Shown: positions 1-10,840 of the stretch, one piece after another
Layout: every line of letters begins with the position of its first letter
Position numbering within the stretch: the first letter of the stretch is position 1
Source of the DNA: Fusarium oxysporum f. sp. lycopersici 4287
Taxonomy: Eukaryota; Ascomycota; Sordariomycetes; Hypocreales; Nectriaceae
DNA: 64,000 nucleotides
NCBI RefSeq assembly: GCF_000149955.1
Contig: NC_030992.1
Location: 3,426,850-3,490,849 of the forward strand
Direction: 5' to 3'
Made by a program: the position numbers and the translations under genes
Notes under the pieces: model-generated
What the model was told of the DNA's origin: nothing
Databases searched by the model: none
What the model saw: the letters and a program-made list of their open reading frames with translations, nothing else

Positions 1-1232
1 ATCCACCTGAACAAGGATAATTTCCATCATGTTCGTTCGATCCACCGCAATTCGAGACTTGGCGCCAGGCGCTTGCCTTTGCCTAGCAGGCAATACTTGT
101 CTCGGTTAACCTTGGATGTCCAATGGGAACAATGTGATTCTCAGCTGAAAGCTTCTCCAGCTTGATCTTGTGGTTGTGCTGTGCTCACTCGGGTAACCAC
201 CAAAAGGAGGCAGAGCTTGTTTGTTTGTTGGTGATCGACATGCATGTGGATACAAACAGGCGTATCATCTTACACGCAGCTGCATGTACCCCTGGAACTA
301 CTGCAAGCTACGAATCGTACATTCACGAGCCAAACGTTGGATTCAACGGTGAGAGAACAATAACTTGAGACTTTGGTGTAAAGCTCTCGTCACAATGGTC
401 AACGTTCTCTGCATCTGACAGATGAACGTGGCATTACACTATCAAGCCCATCTGGTGACATACAATCTCGGGCTTATCCGTCCTAAACCCGCTACCAAGA
501 GATTTGGCCCATCCGGTTTCCGATAGTCTCGCAAAAACGCAAGTGGTTCAGCCGACGTGAAACTTTAGACCGTTGTTTAATGGGACGAGGCGTCATGCAT
601 CAACGCCTCAACGCTCTCCACGCAACCGAGGATCCACATGCGACAGTGGCATCGATACTACTGAAGCTGGAAAGATCTTTTCTCTAATTAGAAACAGAGA
701 AAAGAAACAGGTCAGCTACTCACCGGGAAGAGATTACAACGTCGAGTGGTGTGTGAGCAATTACTACGCACTGACGGTCATATCTACAGGGGACCCCATA
801 TTGAGGAGTTCTAGACACATGCCGTCCCGTTGATGAACTGCAGGGTTTATTTAAGCGTCTTTTGTTGGGTTTGTTTCTTGATCGAGCCCTTCATAGTCAC
901 AGAGCTAGAAAGAAAGCTCTATGGAGAGACCAGGGGCCTGGAATTGTCGTGCCGAGAGTTCTCGGCGTCTGGTCAAAACGACTTGATAGAGGCATTGGAG
1001 ACTGCAGAGGCCTCTGGCATATATATACATGAGCTCCTCTCCTGTCTGCTGAGTTCTGTAAGAGGTGAGCCACCATCACTCTACGTTCTTTTCTCCCGTC
1101 ATTCTTTTCATTATACACTCGTTCTTAATCTGCTTCTAATACACTCGCTAGAAGCACTATTCACTCTTTTATACAAACTTGATTCACTCAATAATATTTC
1201 TCACTACTATCAAACTATCTTTCATCGCAGCT
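1..1232. other. Upstream region of the peroxidase gene, no gene recognised
   Basis: Only short ORFs without recognisable domains lie here. A TATA-like run (gcatatatatacat, about 1018-1031) sits roughly 200 bases before the peroxidase start, followed by a pyrimidine-rich leader (about 1080-1230), so the right part probably holds that gene's promoter and 5' UTR. Confidence 0.5.
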
Positions 1233-2818
1233 ATGAAGTTTACCGTCCTTATTGCAGCTGCTCTGGCTGCTGCGCCTATCCCAGAGGCTGCTGCTCACCC
1301 TGGCATGGGAGAGACCATCAAGGAGATCGAACGAATTGCTGCTCGTAGCTGGGGCAGTGGATGGGGTGGAAACAAGTGGCCAGGACAAGGCAACGGCGGC
1401 GGTTCAAGCTCGTGGCCTGGTCAGAATAATGGAGGAAGCTCTAGCTCTTGGCCTGGACAAAGCAATGGCAATGGAGATGGTTCCAGTTCTTGGCCTGGAC
1501 AGACCAACAGTGGCGGTTCAAGCTCCTGGCCCGGCCAGAGCAGCGGAGGTAGTGGCAGTGGCAGTGGCAATGGTAACGGCAATGGCTGGTCCGGAGACAG
1601 CTTTGATGCCCACTCCCTCATTGGCGACCTTGTCACCATCAGTGACAAGTCACTCACTTCAGTCGGCAGAGACATCAAGAAGATCCTTCAAGGCAACGGC
1701 AACCCCACCAGCCGCGAGCGCTATTTTGGCTGCCCTTCCATGAACTCTCAACGTTGCAAGCGTGATACCTGCTGTGTTTGGCAGTACATCTCCAACGAAC
1801 TCGAGGACAAGTTCAGGGGTGAGGCAGGCCGTTGCACGCGATGGGCTCGATATGCTGTACGCATTGGCTTCCACGATGCCGGTACCTGGTCTCTCAAGAC
1901 CGCTTCCCAAGGCGGTGGTGCTGATGGCTCCATCATTCTCTCCAACGAGCTCACCCGTGGCGAGAACATGGGTCTTCAGCAGATTGGCGAGTACTACCAG
2001 ACCATCTACAACAAGTACCACACTCAGTATGGTTTCACTCAGGTCACCATGGCTGATCTGATCCAAATGGGCTCCAACATTGCTGCCGTTACCTGCCCTC
2101 TCGGTCCCCGTGTTCGCTCTTTCGTTGGACGCAAGGATAGCACGAAAGCCAACCTCGGCGGTCTTCTGCCTCGCGTTGACTCTGATGCTCTCACTCTGAT
2201 TAACCTCTTCAAGGACAAGACAATTGGCCCCGATGACCTTGTTGCCCTTATCGGCGCGCACACAACCTCTCAGCAGCATCACACCAACATTGATCGTGAT
2301 GGTGACCCTCAGGACAGCACTCCTGGTGTCTGGGATATTCTCTTCTACCAGCAAACCATTGATCAGAATGCCCCCAAGCGTGTCTACAAGTTCCCTAGTG
2401 ATGTGGCTCTCGCCAACCATCCACTCACTCAGCCTGCTTTTGAGGCCTTTGCCAGCGGCAGCACTGGTCAGGCCGCTTGGAACGTGGTAAGTTTCGCCAG
2501 CCCCAAACATATTAAGAACGTTTTATTAACCAGATCTAGGACTATGCCCGTGCCTATGTCCGTCTCAGTCTTCTAGGTGTTAACAACATCAACGACCTTA
2601 CCGAGTGCACAAAGGTCCTCCCTCAACCCGTCGAGTCCTACCGCCACAAGGACAAGGGCCGATTCAACAAGTGGCTCCAGACCGATGATAACTCGTGGAC
2701 CTCCAAGAGTGTCTCCAAGGATGTCGACGATGGTTACGAGATCTCTGTCCCTGAGAACAAGATTCCCTCCAGGCGTGGTCCTTGGAAGACATGGACCAGC
2801 ACATTCAAGTGGTGGTAA
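1233..2818 (+). CDS. Secreted class II-type haem peroxidase with WPGQ-repeat N-terminal extension
   Basis: Two exons (1233-2486, 2540-2818; 53-nt intron) encode 510 residues. The start is the ATG at 1233 because it opens a typical signal peptide (MKFTVLIAAALAAA, cleavage probably after EAAA). Residues about 30-115 form a Gly/Ser/Asn-rich linker with five WPGQ units. The peroxidase domain follows: distal site RIGFHDAG with His about 214, proximal site GAHTTSQQ with His about 343, and many Cys for the extracellular fold. The family reduces H2O2 while oxidising phenolic or other substrates outside the cell. The acidic Mn-binding residues and exposed Trp of classical MnP, LiP and VP are not seen at the expected positions, so a generic low-redox peroxidase is my inference. 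It stands alone, with a DUF2278 pseudogene converging on it from the other strand. Confidence 0.9.
1365..1590 (+). repeat. In-gene tandem repeat coding SSSWPGQ units
   Basis: Degenerate units of about 36-40 bases within the peroxidase gene each encode a Ser/Gly/Asn spacer followed by WPGQ (five copies), then a (GS)n and (GN)n tail. The third codon positions vary between copies, which indicates an old coding repeat rather than a recent slippage product. Confidence 0.85.
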
Positions 2819-3104
2819 ACGTGGCTCGACAGCACATCTTCTAATAATGGCCACTCGGCGACAGTATGTTGTTACGCATAAATAGTGAGTCGAAGACTGG
2901 CGTTTTGGGTTCATGAGACAGCGCAAGGGAGACAGGACTTCATCATAGCAGCTAATGCCATTCGCGTGGCCCTTTTAATTTTTAATTCTTTGACTTCGGG
3001 CTTTCTGGCCAGCCGAGCTCTTTTGCTAATAATCTCCGTGAAGAATGAGACGTTTAAACCTTTGTAAGCTTGCTGATCGGGAAGATTGAGGGCATTGTCC
3101 TCAC

Positions 3105-4205
3105 TTACCAAACAGTCCATTCATGAGTCTGCCCAAAGTAGAGAAGTCTTCCTGACTTTTGCACCAACTCTTGGTAATAGCTGACCTTGTCAACTACTAT
3201 GTTCTCCCGGTTTCGCAGATATATGGTGCCCCCAGGACCTGGAAACCATTTAGGTGAAACTCTCAAGCTGGATCGGCCCCCAACTGGCGAAAACTGTACA
3301 TCTTGGATGGTGTGGACTTCCGCCGACCCGCTGAGGGATATTTCCCACCCTGTGAGATCCACCACTGCGTCTTTTGTTATGTTGCAAATGGTGAGATGAC
3401 ACACTGGTTCGCCGTGGGGATAAAAGGCCTCGTAACTGTAATCTGGATAGAGCAGGGCGGTGATACCGACAGGTGGGTATTTGGTATCAGTGACTCTTCG
3501 GACTCTTGCACCTGTTCCTGTAACTGGGTTTTCTTCGCAATATTCGGCTTGGCTGCCGAGATTTGGACCGATCGACCGACCGTCTGTATCCGTTTGAGAG
3601 CCTTGTTCATGGAAGGCGATGAATAAGGCCTCCTAGTGACCATCTGAGAATTCGAGTAGAACTCCCCCGTCTTGCCCAATAGCGTTTTTCTTTTTAAACT
3701 GCCCGACACTACCTTGATTCATGTGAATCTGGTTTATCTTTTTGAGGCCTCGACGGAATTTCCCGAATATGTAGGCCGTTGCCCCCTTCTCAATCGCGTT
3801 TTCGAAGAAGGGCTCCAGATAATCGGTGATATTTTCAGGTGAACAACTTTCCTCTCCACTCGGAATATATTCGATGCATCCTCGAAGATAATCGAGCCTG
3901 GCTGGGCGGTGACCCGGTGTCACGAGCAGTGTCACGGGCGATGCCATCTCGGTCCAGCCTTGTGGAACGTCTTGACTGATTTGACTCACAACAAGAGAGA
4001 AACCTTGCTGAAGCCAATATACAAGCCGAACAATTTCCTAACTGAATGTGCGGTAATTGATGCAAGCGCGGTATTCTTGGGGCTGGTTGTTGTTATCGAC
4101 ATCGAAATCGAAATGCAGGTAGAAGTGATTTGAGAGGAGGTCGTCCTTGTTTACACTTGTGGCCTTGAGCTTGCCATTTCAAACTCCATAATTATTTAAC
4201 GGCAT
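3105..4205 (-). pseudogene. DUF2278 (YukJ-like) protein with C-terminal lamin-tail-like domain, three nonsense codons
   Basis: One continuous frame of 367 codons runs from the ATG at 4205 to TAA at 3105-3107, broken by TGA (4179-4181, codon 9), TAG (4038-4040, codon 56) and TAG (3633-3635, codon 191). The N-terminus MPLNNYGV is the typical DUF2278 start. Further on are LDYLRG, the block IHMNQGS and QDGGVLLEFSDGH, then FIAFHEQGSQTDTDG, all family hallmarks. The last 100 codons (GWEISLSG, FPGPGGTIYLRN, VDKVSYYQE) resemble the lamin-tail domain that often follows DUF2278. No intron with good splice sites removes the stops, and no frameshift is needed. Each stop is one transition from a sense codon (codons 9 and 191 most likely Trp). 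The biochemical role of the family is unknown to me. I call it a recent pseudogene; sequencing errors or stop readthrough are less likely. Confidence 0.85.
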
Positions 4206-4729
4206 TTTGCCTGCTTTCTGTGTAAGGCTGAAGATGTAAGATGTAATATGTAAGAAGAATAATGGTGTTGATGGATTGCAAGGACAAACGAAGGCCATTA
4301 AGGAAAGCCTTCGGGTGCAGATCACGCCTGCCAAAAGAAGTAAAAGAAAAAGTCTGAGTACGTACTTACCTTACCTAAGGTACCTTAGGTCTGTCTTTAA
4401 TAACTGATACCTCTTTCCATCAGTTTGATACCTGGGATCTGAATCAAATAGGTAGGCGCTTTCAAGTCTCTACCGATAAGATAAGTTACTCTGAGTTATC
4501 CGACCTTTGAAATATGGCAATAGAAGTAAGGTAGAACGTCATTCAAGAGAGCACCCACTCTATAGGTAAGTACTAAAGGTACCTAAGGTATCCAGGCTTT
4601 AAACATGATGATCTTGAATGTCAAAGAAGTATAGCCAATTTGATAGGAAGATAACAACGCATCGTCGCTACATTATGTCTTTGATCTAACGGTATATCAT
4701 GTATCTACTCCATCTGTTTTCGACATCCA
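4206..4729. other. Intergenic, A/T-rich with short palindromic elements
   Basis: No ORF worth naming. It contains copies of the element ACCTAAGG/CCTTAGGT, including a perfect 18-base palindrome at 4373-4390 and a partial copy near 4574-4592. Confidence 0.6.
4373..4390. repeat. Perfect 18-bp palindrome ACCTAAGGTACCTTAGGT
   Basis: The sequence equals its own reverse complement. Half-copies recur about 190 bases downstream. Its function is unknown; elements built on GGTACC are scattered in other intergenic parts of this window (for example 39300-39460). Confidence 0.8.
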
Positions 4730-5754
4730 TCACATGGAGAATCTTCTCAATGAGCTCACGCCCTCAGGATCCGCTGACACATAGTCATTCATGTCCAGCT
4801 CTGGACCGTCTACCTCTCCGTCCTTCTCGCCCCTGACAAGTATCGCGATACTTGTCCCTTCACGTGTCCGACAAACACCACTTCCCACGGCAGCCTGAAT
4901 CGCTCGAATCGCGTACGAATGAACCGTCAACGATATAAAGTCGTCGTCTTTCGTCGTCTCATTGAAGATATCCTCCAAAGCCCTCTGTTTCCTTACAATA
5001 TGCTCCTCGTCAGTCTCTGGCTCAACTCTGTTGGTAAACTGGTCCTCCTCCTCAAACCCATCTTCGATCTTATAGCCGGGGTAGTTTTCGGCTATCCAGG
5101 TGCGATCCCTCCTGTAGTCGCAGGTGTGGCGAGTGATGCGCTCTCTGAGGAGTTCTTTGACGATAGGTTGCTGAGGCGGTGATTGTGAGGCCATGAGTGG
5201 CGAGAAGACGATGTCAGTTGTTTGAAGACACCTCGCTAGAGGACTTGTGTAAAAGATTCTGGGCTGTGTTGCGCCTTGCTTTTCGATAAGATCGGTCCAG
5301 AAGGAGTTGAGATCTTGAGCTTGCTTTTCACCGACTTCGGTGAGAAAGGCGTCAAACCAGGTTTCTTTACCATCCCCATTTTGGAATGACACTCTTGTCT
5401 GCTCATGTTAGTAAATGAATTAATATTGACTTAAATGATAATACACACATTCCACGCTTCGGAGCCTACTTGGGCGTGCATCTTATTGTGTACCCCAAGG
5501 CCATGTCGTGTGAGGTACAAGACTTTGTATGAGACATTGTCGGAGCTATTCTCATTGAGCCATCTCACATATGCCGCGAGACGAGCCCAGTCCCTTTGAT
5601 CTGGGGCATCTGGATCATCCGAAGGATATTTTTGATCTGGGATGAGGCCTAGGTTTGGTTGCGTCGTGACTTTTTCTCCAGGATATTCATGGGCAATGTC
5701 AGCGAGTTCAACAAAGATGCCAGGTTGGGCCTTGAAGGTCCATTTAGAGGACAT
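4730..5754 (-). CDS. Histidine phosphatase (phosphoglycerate mutase-like) family protein
   Basis: Exons 5754-5449 and 5398-4730 (50-nt intron, phase 0) give 324 residues. The catalytic signature LTRHGLGVHN puts the phosphorylated His at residue 84. The family blocks FYTSPLARCLQTTDIV, LRERITRHTCDYRR and the second active-site His in SLTVHSYA follow. The family forms a phospho-His intermediate and hydrolyses phosphomonoesters. This branch resembles the fungal PMU1-like phosphatases, not glycolytic mutase, and the substrate cannot be told from sequence. There is no signal peptide or membrane segment, so it is probably cytosolic. The intron boundary is supported by family alignment across AWN and the start of exon 2 (TRVSFQNGDG). 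Confidence 0.88.
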
Positions 5755-6267
5755 GATTTGATATGAATGTGACGTCCGATGTAAGGGGGCCCGCTAAATT
5801 GATGTACGCGAGTTATAGTAGTTGCATGTATTGATTGAGTTGGGTTAAGCTTGAAGGTGGTCGGTTTGGTTTGGTTTAGGCATGAGGTCGCATGCTAGCG
5901 AGCGCAAATGCACCCAAATAATACAGTTTGGTCAGGCCATGACGTAGTTGGCATAGAAATGGGGCATCAAAATCAACATCACCAAAAATATCCAACGTCA
6001 AATCCACTCTTATCATGATGGAAAAAATTGAAACAAATTATTATGGAGTATCTATGATATAACCGTCTCTATTCGTTTCCTATTGTTTCGTAACAAGTAT
6101 CGAGACTGTAGTTGCACTCAGCACTGATAGTGGATCTGTTTGCATAACGCATTCTCGTGACGTCGAGATAATGAAGAGGATATTTGCAGATTAAGATATA
6201 AGGACTGGATCGTCTCAGCATACGGTAGGCACATAACTCAAGCCTCTACAACGCTAAATCCAAACGC
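5755..6267. other. Intergenic, no gene seen
   Basis: Probable promoter of the histidine phosphatase gene (right of 5754) and the 3' flank of the Mid2-like gene. Only short spurious ORFs. Confidence 0.5.
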
Positions 6268-7349
6268 TCAAGCAAGCTCTACAGGCTTCTTTTCCCCACG
6301 TCCACTATCCGGAAGCTCTTGAGGGATGCTCCCTACGGCCTCACCGCCCGCTTCATGAATAGCAGGCTGTTGATGCCCAGCAGGATAGCCTCCAGCTTGT
6401 TGATATCCATACTGACCATTTGGGCTTCCATTGTAACCCGTGGACGGTGAATTTGGATCGTAGTAGTAGCCACCCTGTTGCTGTTGCTGGTTCCACCCCG
6501 GTTTATCACCTCCAGGTGCTTGTTGGTATTTTGATGAACTTGAAGCTTTGCTCTTCTTCTTTCGGCAGAGGAAGAAAAACACTGCTACGCCGATGATAGC
6601 AAGTGCTGCTACGCCTCCGACCGTTCCTCCAGCGATTGCGCCTACGGGAGTTCCTGAGCTGCCACTATCTTTGTTTGTCTCAGTAGCGGCAGATTGAGAT
6701 GTCGCTGTTCCTGTCGCTTCGACATTGACACTTCCTTCAGTTTTTGCTTCGGTCATTTGCGACAGCAGAGAGCTGTGGTCTCGCTCATTAATGGTGCCGA
6801 ATTCTCGTGATGTTTGGCCCTTGTAGGTGAGCTCGGCGCTTTGGGCTGTGGAGATATCGAGGTCGTTGCACCAATAATCGAATGTGCTTCCCTCCCATGA
6901 TACAGTATTACAGTAAGGAGATGCTGAGTCTGTGCTATGGAATTATTAAGTATGGCCGATGATATGAGATGAGATGAGAAGGGAGTGAGTTACCATTTCA
7001 GGGTGTAGTTGTCAACCTCGCAGCCACCATCGCATTTACTCGACACAAAGTACTCCTCCGAGTTTACACATGTTGCATGATATTGACAAGATGTTTCTCC
7101 ACAGCATAAAACACCGCCGTTTGTGAATGATTGGGCTGGCACGGGCGGGAAGAAGTAGCACCAATCGTTAAGTGGACACGCTCTGCTGGCTCCAAGTCGT
7201 TCTGAGATGTATCCGCAAGTATTATCTGGGGCGATTGTGATGGTGGTCTCTTCGGTTGTTGTCTGACTACTAGTTACTGCTCGTCGTTTGAGTGTTCTTG
7301 TAGCTGGAGGAGCCGTAGGCCTGGGAATAAGATCGTCGAGAATGCCCAT
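6268..7349 (-). CDS. Mid2-like single-pass membrane protein with Cys-rich ectodomain
   Basis: Exons 7349-6994 and 6934-6268 (59-nt intron, phase 2) give 340 residues from the first ATG. The N-terminal part after a dibasic KRR holds many Cys (CGYISERLG, CCGETSCQYH, KCDGGC, YCNTVSW), typical of fungal secreted or surface proteins. Then comes a Ser/Thr-rich stalk, one transmembrane helix (AIAGGTVGGVAALAIIGVAV) closed by CRKKK, and a Gln/Gly/Tyr-rich cytoplasmic tail. This is the architecture of Mid2/Wsc-type or SKG6-type wall sensors. A sensor role is inference. The annotated ATG gives no signal peptide although the ectodomain needs one. A signal-peptide-like ORF lies just upstream in another frame but starts with TTG (see the entry at 7350-7554), so the 5' end is uncertain. 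Confidence 0.75.
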
Positions 7350-7554
7350 GATGATGTCGTACAGAGTATACTGAGTTTATATATTGTTTCCCAGTAAGTT
7401 GATTTGTTCGAAGTGATGAGGAAGGACTGGGTATCTGGTAGCCTTTGTCGATCCCAATAGTAACGAGCGGTGGTTGTGAGAGGTAGGACTTGAGCGTATG
7501 TGATGATGTCAACCCCCACAGAGCAGCAGTACTCAAAAGAAAAGATCGGAGCAA
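7350..7554 (-). other. Possible signal-peptide exon of the Mid2-like gene, lacking ATG
   Basis: On the minus strand, TTG at 7554 opens LRSFLLSTAALWGLTSSHT, a good secretion signal. No ATG lies in this frame before the upstream TGA. A GTTACT donor after the CTC codon about 7465, and an AG acceptor before TATACTCTG about 7374, would join it in frame to the Mid2-like gene. The splice is hypothetical. Confidence 0.35.
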
Positions 7555-8918
7555 AAAGAGTCAGAATCAAGAGAAAACTCCTTCAGAGAACTCAGGAGTC
7601 AATAGGTATATAAAACTTCAACTTCGCCTTGACACACGAAGCGATGCAACACTCAGCCCAGCAAAACTCCACATTCAGCCCCGAATTCCACCTCAGATCC
7701 ATTCAGCCAAGACCTTCGTTTAATCCTTCAAACCCAGGCAGGAACCTGCGAAATCCTCGAAATCATATCTTGACTTTTCGGATTTTCGTGTAAACGGCCT
7801 GACTTGTCTCCATGTTGTTCAAGGGTCGGTTCCCATCAAACTTACCGGTTCTGGTCTGATCCTGCGCAGGTGGAGGATCAACCTTGTAGATTTCTGCTTG
7901 GCATATCCGCTCGTCAGTCTAATTTATTACGGACCTGACGTGGGAGGAATATGCTAACAAAGCGGCAGGTTTCATTTGCTGGTTAGGGATTGCATTGAGC
8001 AGTTTGTAGAGTGAGAGTTTGCTTGCAAACGATGCACTGGAGAAAACCACGGTTATCCTGGATCTATCCTTTTGTACCTTGACGATGGATGCTCAAGGTT
8101 CAAGGTTGACTTGTAACAGTGAAAAGTCAATCAGGAACAAAAGACTATTTTATTAGAATTGGGCTTAGATCGGATCATAGAACATACACAGATCGGCGCC
8201 AACAATTCTAATGTCGCGTGTTGGTGTTTGGAAGCTTGACTTACACCACTCGTTGACCTATGACATATCTGAAGCGAATGACTCGCGATATGGCGCACTA
8301 ATGAATCAGGATTGATCTTCTATAAGAATCTACTGATCAATGTAGTCTTCTGCATCATATCTTGTGTAGATAGCTTTCACATATACTGTTACTAGATAGA
8401 CCCCAGATCAACTCCGCCTGAAGGAAGAGACACTTGGACAACGTTATCGATATACTTATTTTTAAGTTACCGTATTTATATAAAGGCCTTGTTGACTCAC
8501 AGATATCCGGCCACGTCGTCATCTATAAAAGGCATGCCAGCTCTCTGAAATCATCCCCTTAAACCACGTCTCGGCATGATCCCATTTGTGACTATTGGCA
8601 AAGTACTCCTATTACTTATGGTCAAAACATCTGACACACGGCTATGCGAGATGTGGTCCACGCTATTGGCATAGCCAGAGACTGAAATCTATAATTCAGC
8701 TTTTGTGTCGCCGCTTCCCACTTCTTGGAGTTAACCAAGGCCAATGGCTCCTTAGCCTCTGCGAATATTATAATACTAAGGGAGACACAGATCGGACATT
8801 CCATGTTCAAAGAAGCTAGAAAGCTGAGGTTTCATCAAGTGCACAACTCTATTTGAGATGTCTTAAGCTAGGGATAACAGAAAAACCATAACAGTTTGGT
8901 CTACAGCTGACTCTCGGT
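7555..8918. other. Intergenic 1.36 kb, no gene recognised
   Basis: Several ORFs of 60-77 codons without family resemblance. Moderately A/T-rich. Nothing further can be supported. Confidence 0.5.
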
Positions 8919-10840
8919 TTAGTGCTCGCAGAAATTCCACTCAAGACTCTTGAGGTCACTGTTAAGGGTATCCTGCAGATTAGTCCTTTCCGCCATGAGT
9001 TCCTCTCGGATTTTCTTAGCATCCTCTAGATCAATAGGGAAATCCAAGTTATCCACCACCATCCGCGTCAGCTCAGGGGGTAAGTTATTGAAACGATCAT
9101 TCTTGAGCAAGCCCTCGGCCCACCAATCGCGCTGCTGGGGAGGAACATTGGCAGTTGAGATAATAGGAACTAGAGGGTCGACCAAAAACAGTGCTAGGAT
9201 TTTGCGGTGGCCGGGGCGAGACTTATCAACCAGTTCAAAGGGGCTGACGTGGTGCTGATACACGTTGGGGAAGAAGAGCATTCTATCCTGGCGTGTGAGG
9301 ACACTGCCGATGTTTTGGAGTAAGTCTGCACCGGGATCAATAGCAAAGACTCGTTCGATGCTGTCGAAGTCGCCCTGCTCGTAATTCAGCTCCACAGTTT
9401 GGTCTTCTCTGTTGGCAGCTGTGCGAAAATCAAGGCGAGAATCAGTGATGTTATCGCAGTCGTAATAGTAGAGTGCAGTCGCGCATATGTGCTCATTCAA
9501 TTGGCCTTCGACATGCCATGAACCACCATCGTAAGTTGGCTTCTCGGGGGTGAGGTGGATGTTGGCAAGCTTGACAATGACTTGCACACGAGACGCGTTG
9601 CCAAAAAAGCCAGAGGTCTTTACGTCGCTAGGGTTGATCTTGACCAGCTCTTCCAATTCAGTCTTAGGGTCCGGAAGTTCTGGAACATGGGTCTCCCTGA
9701 ACCATTCCTCGTCGCGTTTATTGCGATCAGATTCCTCGTAATCTTCTTCGTAGTCCTCATCTTCTCTACGAGGCGCCTCATCGTCATCCAGTGGCCGATT
9801 CTGGGCTGAGCACCAGTCATCCCCGCAAATTTCTGGAACTTTGCAATCTGGTCGAACATTTTTGGTGAAGACACGTTGGACTTCGAAATCGTCATGCCAT
9901 CGATAGATGACATCCCAAGCCGGGAGAGATTTCTCGATGAATTTCTCAATAACGGGGTAGAGCTCGGCATGTTTGACCGGGTGCACATTGTTGATGTAGC
10001 TGTCGATGCGAGGATGCACGCCAGTCAGGTCAACGTCGCAAGGGAGCCACTGGAAGCGTTTAGAAAAGGCACTGGAAGGCCACATGGTGTCATCACTGTT
10101 GTCCACAGGGACAACGACGCCTTTCCCGCAATGCGACAACGCTTCTTCGAGATTGATGCGCTTGTCGGGGAGGATGAGAGATCGCCCGTAGACAAGCGGC
10201 CACAGGGAAGGGTGGACGATGTCAAGGACCTTGCCATCACTGCCAGGATGCCAGTCCTTGTGCTCCTCGGGGACATTTTCCAAAGGGGAAACGGCAGCTA
10301 CGAGAGCATCTCGGAGGTCTTTAGGGACCAAGTTGTCTGATTTAATGGCGGTAGAAGCGTAGTCCATGACAGGAATGAGGCCAGTCTTTTGGTAGATATC
10401 TGCCTTTTTGCGCAATTCCTTGATACACTATCGTGGTTTAGCGAGACATTTGTATTTGGCTTAGAGATGTCACTCACAGCATCGGCCATGGCATGAGTGA
10501 AATCACCGTATACTCGATACTCTCCCCATGGCATCTCCATAGCCTCCTTCTTCCACTTGGCAGTAATCTCATCATCATTGACTTTGATCCACCACTCGGG
10601 CTTGTTCGTGAGGTCCTCGATGACTTTGATCATGCAGACTTCTCGAATTGTCAAAGTGCTGGCTCTCCAGTCTCCCTCTCCTTCTCCCTCTTCCATACCA
10701 AGGACAACTGGAAAATGGGCACCAGCGTAGCTGATAGGGAGGCCGAAGCCAGGAAGCTTGATTTCTTGAGGTGTTGGCATTTTTCTGCTTGTGGAGCGTG
10801 CGATGGATGTCGTTATAGTCCTGGTGAAAGACCTAAACAT
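8919..10840 (-). CDS. DUF4246 family protein (putative 2-oxoglutarate/Fe(II) oxygenase fold)
   Basis: Exons 10840-10478 and 10427-8919 (50-nt intron, phase 0) give 623 residues. The family is recognised by LPGFGLPISYAG at the start, IREVCMIKVIEDLTNKPEW, and the core GGSWHVEGQLNEHICATALYYYDCDNI. The WHVEG stretch could supply His and Glu metal ligands, with a distal His in YQHHVSPFEL and an Arg in GHRKILALFLVDP, as in 2OG oxygenases. That mechanism is inference, as the family has no established reaction known to me. An acidic insert (EDEDYEEDYEESDRNKRDEE) lies mid-protein. The start at 10840 gives a basic, Ser/Thr-rich leader; the next Met, at 10780 (MPTPQEIK), is an alternative and would remove it. 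Confidence 0.85.

Noticed and set aside
1659..2510. 283-codon minus-strand ORF opposite the peroxidase
   Set aside because: It mirrors a well-supported coding exon, has no domain, and arises from the codon bias of the sense gene.
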